From Picochlorum sp. 'celeri' (Eukaryota; Chlorophyta; Trebouxiophyceae), in NCBI GenBank assembly GCA_010909725.1, contig JAACMV010000019.1, positions 124,001 through 188,000 on the forward strand: a DNA stretch of 64,000 bases, written 5' to 3'. Under the pieces are notes generated by a model. That model saw nothing but the letters and a program-made list of their open reading frames with translations, did not search any database and was not told where the DNA came from. The position numbers were made by a program, and so were the translations under genes. Shown piece by piece: positions 33,920-41,318 of this stretch (the stretch's first letter is position 1; the number at the start of each line of letters is the position of its first letter).

Positions 33920-33973
33920 CCCCCATGGCGATATTTTATTTATACATAATTGTGATCAAGATGAATATGAAAC

Positions 33974-34876
33974 ATGTGTCTGGCAGTATTTGCATTCGAT
34001 ACCTGTAGTAAATTTTCCTTGGTGTTGGCATTCAATCGCGACGAAGATTTCACCAGGTGGGGGCCCATTCATCTTTATACCATCCCATCAACCTTCTATT
34101 ACTACAAATATTTCATCGATGGATGCAGAGAAACAAAACCAGCGCATTGGTGGGAGGACCTTGACGCCTTTCGACAGGCTTTCGGAGATACAGACAAGAT
34201 ATTGTTGGGTGGGAGAGACTGCGTTGCTGGAGGGACGTGGCTTTGTTGTAGCCGGGTGACAAACAGGGTTTCTTTTCTGACAAACGGTAGGCCAGGTTTG
34301 AGAAGCGATTCCTTCAAAACTGTGGGGCAGCCAAGTCGAGGAGAACTTCCAGTGCTGAGTTGTTTGCACCATGCTGGGCAGTTGAATGAATTTTTATCAG
34401 AGGGATTGCAGAAAGATAGGTACGCACCATTTCATCTTATTACAGCAGAATTTACATCGGAGAAACTGGAAATGTATTATACCACGAACAACAGACGCGA
34501 AAGCCCTGTTCCCATCTCAAAAGGCATTCATGTGCTGAGCAACCTGGACATTGATGGAACGTGGCCAAAAGCCACACGAGCGAAAGAAAAGTTTAGAGAA
34601 ATGGTAGAGGCGGGTGTGTTTGATGGAGATGGTGAATTTCCTTGGGATTGCGTCTTTTCATGCATGAGAGATGATGGTGGACAGTCAATTCAAGACTCTG
34701 CCAATATTTTTGTACACCCGATACAATTGATGGATGGAAGGGTATGGGGGACTCGAAGTATTACAGTTGTCGTTGTACATAGAAATGGGCGGGTAGAATA
34801 CAAGGAGCAATCATTGCATCATCGTCATCATCGCTCGTGGGAGGAAACATATCATCATTTTACAATGAAACAATAG
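33974..34876 (+). CDS. TANGO2: TANGO2 (NRDE) family protein
   Basis: I call two exons, 33974-34056 and 34129-34876, separated by a 72-nt intron (CCAG|GTGGGG...TGCAG) that contains no in-frame stop, so direct translation gives a misleading 300-residue protein. Splicing gives 276 residues and joins 'NRDEDFTR|ETKPAHWW', matching the family's NRDE...R....W pattern without the Tyr-rich insert. Other hallmarks: 'MCLAVFAFD' start with Cys2, 'GGTWLCC', 'SFLTNGR', 'SRGELPVLS', 'GIHVLSNLDIDGTWPK' and 'GTRSITVVVVHRNGRVEYKE'. TANGO2 proteins are implicated in heme handling and lipid/mitochondrial homeostasis, without a settled reaction. It stops 9 bp from the convergent MATE gene. Confidence 0.88.
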   Translation: MCLAVFAFDTCSKFSLVLAFNRDEDFTRWGPIHLYTIPSTFYYYKYFIDGCRETKPAHWWEDLDAFRQAFGDTDKILLGGRDCVAGGTWLCCSRVTNRVSFLTNGRPGLRSDSFKTVGQPSRGELPVLSCLHHAGQLNEFLSEGLQKDRYAPFHLITAEFTSEKLEMYYTTNNRRESPVPISKGIHVLSNLDIDGTWPKATRAKEKFREMVEAGVFDGDGEFPWDCVFSCMRDDGGQSIQDSANIFVHPIQLMDGRVWGTRSITVVVVHRNGRVEYKEQSLHHRHHRSWEETYHHFTMKQ

Positions 34877-34885
34877 AATCATTAT

Positions 34886-36484
34886 CTAATCAACAGTAGG
34901 ATCATTCGCGAGTCGTGATGTCGCGCTCTCAACACATTCTTTCCAGTCTATTTTGAACCTCAAAGCAGAGACCATCACCAGACCGTTCAACATGGCACAG
35001 GTGCTCAACCCAATCCATAGACCAACAAGACCCAAATCTGCCCTGAATGCTAAACTATACGCCAGCGGCAGTCCTAATATCCAGTATGCTACTAAATTAA
35101 ATATCGCCCCCAGTTTTTGTTTCCCCAACCCTCGGAACGCACCTCCCACGCTCGCATTCAACCCATCTCCAAACATGCACCAACACACGAGTGGCATGAT
35201 TTGAGCCGTGCCTTGCAAGACTTGATCATCATTTGTGAAAATTGATGCAACATGATCTCGTCCCAGTACCACAAGACTGCCAATCAATAGTTGACAGATC
35301 GTTGTCAGACCAACACAGGTCCAGGCTGATCGCCGAGCATGGTATGCTAGTTTTGCTCCAATAGCATTTCCAACTCGAGTCGCGCCTGCAAAAGCAATGC
35401 CGGAGGGCAGCATATACAGTGTTCCTGACACATTCAATGACAACCCCATTATAGCCACGTGCAATTCTGGGTCCTCTAACCATCCGCTCATAAATAAACA
35501 AATTTCAAAAATACTCCATTCCAACGCCACCATGGCAGCGCTGGGAATGGCCAACAAAATATACTCTTTCCATCCATACAATGCTTCCATGGAAAATCCA
35601 AACCATGTTGCTTCCATGGAATCCATGCGATGCAATCGTTTCTCTCTCATACTCAACCAGACAATAAGAATCACCAAAGGACTCAGTTGAGACAAGTTGG
35701 CCGCAAGGGCAGCTCCTTTGAGCCCCAATCCCATCAGCCTCAGAAACACATGGTTGAATCCCACTGTCACAACAACAGAGCATAATGCCGCCACTGTTGG
35801 AGGTATCACGAGCGATTGACAAACAAAATATCTCTTTAGCGTCTCAGACGATGCCATAAAGAACAAACTCGGAGCATTGAGCATGAGAAACCAACTTGCA
35901 TCTTTGGACAGACCAGCATCCTGTCCAAAGGTGACCATCAACCGTTCCATCTGTGTCCACACAAGCAGAACGACTGTGGTACACAGAAGAATCGTAAGAA
36001 TCAGAGATCTCTGGAGTATGATACCCTTCTGAGCATGCGCACCGGCCCCATGGGCATTCGATACCAATGTCTCCAAAGCACCCAAAGCACCTGACACGAG
36101 CGAAAACCCCGTGGCATTGGACAACGATGCAGCCAGAACCGCCACTGATAATTCATATTTTCCTATATGCCCAACATATGATAACTGGACCATTGGTACC
36201 AGAAAACTCGACAAGGCTGTGACGACGAGTCCCGAGGACAGACTGACCAATTTCTTTGCCTCGTGCAGAATACTCCCAACAGTCTCCCCTCCATCCTGTT
36301 CTAATTGAAGCGATGCACGACTAGGATGTCTATCAAGCAACGATCCTTGAGGAGAGGTTAGCAGCAATGGTTCAAATTCAAGAGTACCAGGCATGGACAC
36401 ATGGGTCGTGGACAACATGTGCCCTGCCATGGATTGCTTTTTCGATGAGGCATATTCCTCATCATGAGTGCGTTTGGAACCCAT
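34886..36484 (-). CDS. MATE-family multidrug/toxin extrusion transporter
   Basis: The 532-residue intronless protein has an approximately 90-residue hydrophilic N-terminus, then about twelve hydrophobic helices. MATE features: 'LVVTALSSFLVPMVQLSYVG' at helix 1, 'SGALGALETLVSNAHGAGAH' in the first loop (the family's GALDTLxxQAxGA block), and in the second half 'SGTLYMLPSGIAFAGATRVG' and 'NAIGAKLAYHARRS', the repeat equivalent. 'CWCMFGDGLNASVGGAFRGL' is also typical. MATEs exchange H+ or Na+ for organic cations or metabolites. Compared with plant DTX proteins the size is usual. Substrate and membrane are not predictable. Ala- and Cys-rich helices fit a eukaryotic subtype. Confidence 0.93.
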   Translation of the reverse strand: MGSKRTHDEEYASSKKQSMAGHMLSTTHVSMPGTLEFEPLLLTSPQGSLLDRHPSRASLQLEQDGGETVGSILHEAKKLVSLSSGLVVTALSSFLVPMVQLSYVGHIGKYELSVAVLAASLSNATGFSLVSGALGALETLVSNAHGAGAHAQKGIILQRSLILTILLCTTVVLLVWTQMERLMVTFGQDAGLSKDASWFLMLNAPSLFFMASSETLKRYFVCQSLVIPPTVAALCSVVVTVGFNHVFLRLMGLGLKGAALAANLSQLSPLVILIVWLSMREKRLHRMDSMEATWFGFSMEALYGWKEYILLAIPSAAMVALEWSIFEICLFMSGWLEDPELHVAIMGLSLNVSGTLYMLPSGIAFAGATRVGNAIGAKLAYHARRSAWTCVGLTTICQLLIGSLVVLGRDHVASIFTNDDQVLQGTAQIMPLVCWCMFGDGLNASVGGAFRGLGKQKLGAIFNLVAYWILGLPLAYSLAFRADLGLVGLWIGLSTCAMLNGLVMVSALRFKIDWKECVESATSRLANDPTVD

Positions 36485-36810
36485 GATACTTCATGATTTT
36501 AATGTTGATACATGCATGACGAGCTAAAAAAGGCATCTTGAACCACACCCATGGTCATCACAAAGAGGACGCGCCTGATGGCAATTGCTTGTCTCCTATC
36601 AATCCTGGAGAATGACCGAGCATTGGCCTTGTCCATGCCTGGTCGGTTAATTCATACAAGGCACCTGTCAACGAGGTACCCCCAGCGGACACAATCTAAG
36701 ACATACAAGCCATGCAATCGTGGATACGCAATCACCCAAGGCAGACTACGGTTGCAATACATACATAATTCTACAGAATAAATATATATATATACAAGCA
36801 ATTCATAAAG
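36485..36810. promoter_or_regulatory. Divergent region MATE / small secreted protein
   Basis: A TA-rich run at 36778-36796 (AATAAATATATATATATAC) lies 15 nt before the next start codon and is a candidate TATA element or AT-rich leader. A short plus-strand ATG frame at 36551-36781 encodes 76 residues with no family features and is not called. Confidence 0.4.
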
Positions 36811-37165
36811 ATGATGAAGAACGTGTCAATTCTCCTTGCACTCACCGTGGCCTTGGTAGCTATGTCTTTCGGTACGTTTATCGGGTTGATATAAAACCTC
36901 ACAAAGAGCATACTTTCTTTACATATGTAAGATTACAGCATTATTTTGATACTCTATAGCCCACGCTGCTGTCGAAATCGGCAGTGAGAGCGGTTCCGGT
37001 GCGATCAACTGCCCTGGGACCATTGACGTGACGGCTGATGGCACCTACTGCAACGGTGAGCTTGTGCCATCAGGATCCAGTTCTACAACAGAAACCTCAT
37101 CAGCAGCTCAGGGTGGGTTTGTGGCTGCCACAATTGTGGGTGCCTTGGTTGCTGCCTTCATGTGA
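36811..37165 (+). CDS. Small secreted, probably GPI-anchored Ser/Thr-rich protein
   Basis: Two exons, 36811-36871 and 36960-37165, with an 88-nt intron (GTACGT...TATAG), encode 88 residues. The frame is too short and too split to stand out as a plain open frame. It starts with a clear signal peptide ('MMKNVSILLALTVALVAMSF', cleavage likely after AHA). A short ectodomain follows with two Cys ('INCPGTIDVTADGTYCNGEL') and a Ser/Thr stretch 'SGSSSTTETSSAAQGG', and it ends in a hydrophobic tail 'FVAATIVGALVAAFM'. That tail with small residues before it is a typical GPI-attachment signal. No family is recognised; function unknown. Confidence 0.75.
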
Positions 37166-37563
37166 GTGTGCTCATTTTAAAATGGATTATGTCATATGGT
37201 ATACCATGGAGTGGAGAATTTCTTATTCATTCCACGTCAGACCGACATATATATATTGTAAAAGCATCTAATGTAAGAATAAAAGGTGTATTTCTATCGA
37301 GTACCGAATGCGTTCAGGGTACCCTATACCCTGAAAACCAATTGTTTCTTCGGCCAAACAATTGGTTTGACCGGTAATAAAGAAACGCTACAACAACACC
37401 AATTCCCTCGCATTTCCCGAGGCCCCTTTTGATTGATGACAACAACATTATCAAAACAGTATGCGATTATTATAGTATTACGTTGATACGTATTTCCTCG
37501 TGTTGTCCTCAAAGCAAGGCGGAAGGAGAAGAATCTTCTCTCTCTTCAGGAGAGAGTAGCACG
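37166..37563. other. Intergenic region with two adjacent perfect hairpins
   Basis: The stretch between the small secreted gene and the rhodanese gene holds two perfect stem-loops back to back (37313-37368). The rhodanese frame is open upstream to 37429 but has no ATG before 37564. Confidence 0.5.
37313..37368 (+). repeat. Tandem stem-loops
   Basis: Stem 1: TTCAGGGTA (37313-37321) pairs with TACCCTGAA (37327-37335), loop 5. Stem 2: AAACCAATTGTTT (37335-37347) pairs with AAACAATTGGTTT (37356-37368), loop of 8. Both stems are perfect, and they share base 37335. The site is about 150 nt past the stop of the small secreted gene, so it could be in its 3' untranslated region. Confidence 0.65.
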
Positions 37564-38241
37564 ATGACAACCCAATGGCTCAGATCACGCTGTTCATTGG
37601 GAATGAGGAGCAATAATAATAGTTATTCCCTGTGCAGAGATTGGACTAGTCATGCAGCACCAATCTCTCGCAAAGCATTGACCCCAGGAATGCTTCCCAG
37701 GAATGGTGGACTGTATATTTCGAGAGCACTAGCTGATGATAGTATAGCAGAAGGAGGACAGAATTTTACTCTGCAATGTGAGGATGCCAAGGCCATGCTT
37801 GATAGTAAGACATGCGTGTTTGTGGATATGCGATCAGAGAAAGCATATGATTATGAGCACATCACAAAGCCTCCCCGTATGACGGTGAATATTCCATACC
37901 AGGGAGGTGATATTGAGGATTATGCTGCTCTCATCCAACGTCGATACTCAAATACAAACACAGGGCTGCTCCTTGTCTGTGAGGATGGAGACATTGGCAT
38001 AGCAACTGCCGATATCCTGCAGGGCAAGGGATATGCCAAGGTGTATGGAGTTGAGGGTGGATACCAGGGATGGATGCAAAAGTTCACCACAAGTGGACGA
38101 CGTCGAATAGGTGGAAAATTCGTATCGAGTGGGAAGGAAGCACTGAAATCTGGATTGAACCTGGATTCAGAGGTCGCTTCCACATATGAAGAAAACTGGG
38201 GGAGGCCAGACTTGTCCTTGCCATCCAATCGGTCAGATTGA
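37564..38241 (+). CDS. Plastid-type rhodanese-domain protein
   Basis: From ATG 37564 the protein has 225 residues. Residues 1-60 are Ser/Arg-rich and acid-poor, which looks like a plastid transit peptide. A single rhodanese domain follows (about 75-190): 'AKAMLDSKTCVFVDMRSEKA', 'NIPYQGG', the active-site strand 'GLLLVCEDGDIGIATADIL' with the Cys in place (CEDGDIG instead of the usual Cys-basic-loop), and 'GYAKVYGVEGGYQGWMQKF'. The acidic loop next to Cys differs from sulfurtransferases with arginine-rich pockets, so thiosulfate may not be the substrate. Role unknown; plant single-domain rhodaneses often act as plastid scaffold or redox proteins. Confidence 0.8.
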   Translation: MTTQWLRSRCSLGMRSNNNSYSLCRDWTSHAAPISRKALTPGMLPRNGGLYISRALADDSIAEGGQNFTLQCEDAKAMLDSKTCVFVDMRSEKAYDYEHITKPPRMTVNIPYQGGDIEDYAALIQRRYSNTNTGLLLVCEDGDIGIATADILQGKGYAKVYGVEGGYQGWMQKFTTSGRRRIGGKFVSSGKEALKSGLNLDSEVASTYEENWGRPDLSLPSNRSD

Positions 38242-38398
38242 TAGAAATGAATGTAATGTACAATCCTTGTAATATAATGAGGTATTTCATTCTTTTTTCT
38301 TCTTTATATCTGTTTTTGTTATTATTGTCATACGATTGTAGCAAACAAACAAACAAACAAAGAAGCAGAAGAAAAGTGATCTCGGGAAAAAACCAGAC

Positions 38399-39898
38399 AT
38401 GACGTTGGCCTTGGTCTTTCGAGGAGCTGTTCAGCGTTTCCTAGGGAATATGGGCATAGCCTATTCGAATGAATTATCACCCATAACAATAGTGTCCTTG
38501 GGTATATTCGGTGTATCTGTATGTGTGCTCTTGTTGCAGACTGTCCTGTTTGGGATCATCCTGCCCATTCGAAGACAGGTCGGGAAGCTGTTTTCGACAG
38601 GAGAACAAGATTCATTAGAAACATTGAATACAAAATCACATAGTAAAACTACTCAGAAGAATACCAGTAGCAAAGCGAAGAATACAAAGAAGAAGAAGAA
38701 GACAAACTCGTCAACCACCACAACGAGCAGGAAGCAGGAAGACAACAAAGAACCCGGGGCGCCTTCAGAGCAGCAGCAGCAGCAGCATGGTGTGTCACTG
38801 AAAGCGTTGAAGCGAATGCAGAAGGAGATCAAGAAATCAGATGCGGTATCTGGGATGAAACAGCACGAGAGCAATTTGTTTCTGGAGACAATCAACAGCA
38901 AGCATCATACAGATGAGGTGACTGGATTGTCTCTGTGCGGATCATACATGGTTACAGCGTGCAAAGACCGAGAGATACGGGTATTTGCAGCAGCGACAAC
39001 AAAGGAGGGACGTGGCAGCGTATCATCCGCGAAGAAAGCGCCGAGTTGGTCCCTGGTGGCGCATCACATTGTCAGAGGTGGTGTGTTTGACGTCGTGTGC
39101 CTTGAGGTGGAGGAGCAGGGCAAGGCCATGCTCGTTGCATTCATCACGTACGGTCCTTACACGACGGTTGAAGTCCATACAGCACGTATTAGTTTGGACC
39201 CAAAACATCCATCTATGGATATATTGGACAAGGTGCCGAAAATCTTTGCCCCAAAGATTGATTTCGATCCTCTCCTCCTGACAGGGTCGAGCACCAGGCT
39301 GGTTGCAGCATCCAAGAAGCCACGAGTCGCTGCACTTGATGTGGCCAACGAATCTCTGCAATCATTGAAAAACATCGATACGAATAGCATCGTCAACAAT
39401 GACGTGGCCGTGTCCCCAGACGGTTCCATTGTCTGCGTTGCAACCTTTTCCTCTGATGTTCCAGTGTTTGCCCTGCCAGAGGGAAAAAAGCTCACCAGCC
39501 TGTCCGGGCATAAGAAGCGAGTGACGGGCGTCGCCATATCCCCAGATGGCACACGCGTCGCCACAGCTTCTGACGATCTCACCTTGAGATTATGGAATAT
39601 TGATGTCCGCCATCATCTGCAAGAAGACCCAGTGTGCCTTGCCAGGGTTGGACTGCCATGTCCCTCTGGGCTAGCTCACATGGCATGGGTGGGTCCCAAC
39701 AGTATCGCAGGTGTCGCCGGACATGATGTATACATCTTCGATGCATCCACAGGAAAGGTTCAACATTCGATACTTGAGGCCCACATGGCCACTATCACGT
39801 GCTTGGAACCTTCATTAAAGTCTGCAGTAGGAGACGGGGTGTTTGCCACTGGCGGTGAAGATGGGCTTGTCCGTGTTTGGAAAGTACCTTGCAGCTGA
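38399..39898 (+). CDS. Membrane-anchored WD40-repeat protein, TBL2-like
   Basis: The 499-residue protein has one N-terminal membrane helix ('ITIVSLGIFGVSVCVLLLQT', about 29-55), a basic low-complexity linker with poly-Lys, poly-Thr and a five-Gln run (CAG repeat near 38770), then WD40 repeats (about 160-499). Clear repeats: 'VTGVAISPDGTRVATASDDL' and 'TLRLWNIDV', 'GVFATGGEDGLVRVWKVPCS' at the very end. The plan of an N-terminal anchor plus a cytosolic or lumenal propeller is that of TBL2, an ER protein linked to stress signalling and translation in animals. The match is architectural. A PRE-like interaction role at the ER is inference. Confidence 0.7.
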   Translation: MTLALVFRGAVQRFLGNMGIAYSNELSPITIVSLGIFGVSVCVLLLQTVLFGIILPIRRQVGKLFSTGEQDSLETLNTKSHSKTTQKNTSSKAKNTKKKKKTNSSTTTTSRKQEDNKEPGAPSEQQQQQHGVSLKALKRMQKEIKKSDAVSGMKQHESNLFLETINSKHHTDEVTGLSLCGSYMVTACKDREIRVFAAATTKEGRGSVSSAKKAPSWSLVAHHIVRGGVFDVVCLEVEEQGKAMLVAFITYGPYTTVEVHTARISLDPKHPSMDILDKVPKIFAPKIDFDPLLLTGSSTRLVAASKKPRVAALDVANESLQSLKNIDTNSIVNNDVAVSPDGSIVCVATFSSDVPVFALPEGKKLTSLSGHKKRVTGVAISPDGTRVATASDDLTLRLWNIDVRHHLQEDPVCLARVGLPCPSGLAHMAWVGPNSIAGVAGHDVYIFDASTGKVQHSILEAHMATITCLEPSLKSAVGDGVFATGGEDGLVRVWKVPCS

Positions 39899-40115
39899 AT
39901 GAAACATAACAATCATCTGTGCGATTGATCAATCGTATTCATAATATTTATATCCCATGTTAATAGTATTTGTGAGAGTACAGATTGTAATAATAATAAC
40001 CAAGAGGAGACAAGTAACGACATGGACGTGGTCGTTGAGTAAAAGGTCGACAGTTTGTACTTTGACAAGCCTCTGTGATCATCGGTGACTCATTAATTAC
40101 ATTATATAACGTACT

Positions 40116-40791
40116 ATGATACGATATCAGGAAGAGGATTTGAAGAATCCTGGTAGAATTCTTCAACGCATTGTCATCTTGCAAATTCTTTTCCAGGTCG
40201 TTTTAACCCTCGCTTTTGGAGCACTCGTCGGTACGGCATACAGCCATCACATAATGAATATACATATGAAATCATTTCTATGATTGTATCGCAGTACCCT
40301 ACCTTGCTGATGGAGCCACAACAGCCTCTCGGAAACAGACAAAGCTCTCTGCCATGCCCTCCCTTGACTGGCTCACAATACCATTCGACTGGACCCTGGT
40401 CCGCTTTGATACATTCCAAGGATACATGGCAGCTGCATCATATGGAATAACATCCCTCGCCATGTCCGTATGCGTGTGGAAATCCGTCAGACGTTCAAAG
40501 AAATGCGCAGACTTTAGCTTTACAATCTACTGCATTCACGGTGCTCTCTGCTGGGCATACGGCAAAGCATTCCCAAATAGCGCAGCGTTCTGGGTGTGTC
40601 TTGTGACCAGTTTTGCCCTGACTGCAGTCATTGCTGAGCGACTCTGCATGAGGGAAGAACTAGAGGACATTCCTCTGGCATCGTTGATATCGTCTGCGCC
40701 CAGTGGCATGGACCTAGCTGGCTCAAAGCCAGGAAAACCCCGTCCAGGATCACATCAGGAAATGGTTCCAATAATTATTCGACAAGACTGA
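40116..40791 (+). CDS. SYS1: SYS1 Golgi membrane protein
   Basis: Exons 40116-40230 and 40295-40791 are joined across a 64-nt intron (GTACGG...CGCAG), giving 203 residues. The four-helix SYS1 pattern is clear: 'NPGRILQRIVILQILFQVVL' at helix 1, 'AAASYGITSLAMSVCVWKSV', 'RRSKKCADFSFTIYCIHGAL', and 'ALTAVIAERLCMREELEDIP', where the CMR-E-L-IP ending is the family's strongest block. SYS1 recruits the small GTPase ARL3/ARFRP1 to the trans-Golgi, which then brings in ARL1 and golgins. A C-terminal tail of about 45 Pro/Ser residues is longer than usual. The TA-rich 'TTATATAAC' just before the ATG may be promoter or leader. Confidence 0.88.
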
Positions 40792-40820
40792 AACAGTATA
40801 GTCTTTATAGAATAGCAGCG

Positions 40821-41261
40821 ATGCTGTATCGTGCTCAGATTGGTGGATTTCTGTTTGGAAGTTGCGTTGGAATCGGTCTCATTTCTTCAACACGGGTACG
40901 TGTGGATTAGATAGCAGTCTATATTTTTTTATCAACTAATAAATGAAGGATTATGTATGCGTAGGTATCGCTGTGGAGAAATAACGCCCTCGTGTTGGAC
41001 TCATACCCAGAGCTGGTTGCTCACAATACCAACCCATGGGGAGAGGCGCAGCAGGAGGAAGATGGTCGATTGTTCGGATATGCGATGCGACGATATCTGA
41101 AGAGACAATGGAATGAGGTATGTGTGCTATTCTTTCATCATTATTATCTGGTTATTGTATTGCCATGTGTTCTCATCTCAATGAGAGGGTATCCTGTCTT
41201 GCAGAGTGTCGATGCTGTGGCAAAGCCATTGATCAAATTCTTAGCAGAGAGGAACTTGTGA
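40821..41261 (+). CDS. Three-exon 94-residue single-pass membrane protein, unknown
   Basis: I assemble exons 40821-40895, 40965-41117 and 41205-41261 (introns 69 nt, GTACGT...CGTAG, and 87 nt, GTATGT...TGCAG), all phase 0, giving 94 residues. The start is hydrophobic, 'MLYRAQIGGFLFGSCVGIGL' with a Gly-rich helix; then 'WRNNALVLDSYPELVAHNTN', an acidic/basic middle, and a short C-terminal helix 'VAKPLIKFLAERNL'. A Gly-rich first helix starting near residue 7 suggests an inner-mitochondrial or small ER protein. Phase-0 splicing at three consensus sites with an open frame makes chance unlikely, but I recognise no family. It lies 29 bp after SYS1 and 57 bp before LeuRS. Confidence 0.65.
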
Positions 41262-41318
41262 TGAAGAATTATTTTAATTTATTAGATTTTTAATACACGA
41301 TTGGTGTTGTGGGTGGTC

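Noticed and set aside
36551..36781. 76-residue plus-strand ATG frame with a hydrophobic start
   Set aside because: It overlaps the TA-rich element just before the next gene, has no family features and no splice link; it is more likely promoter or leader.
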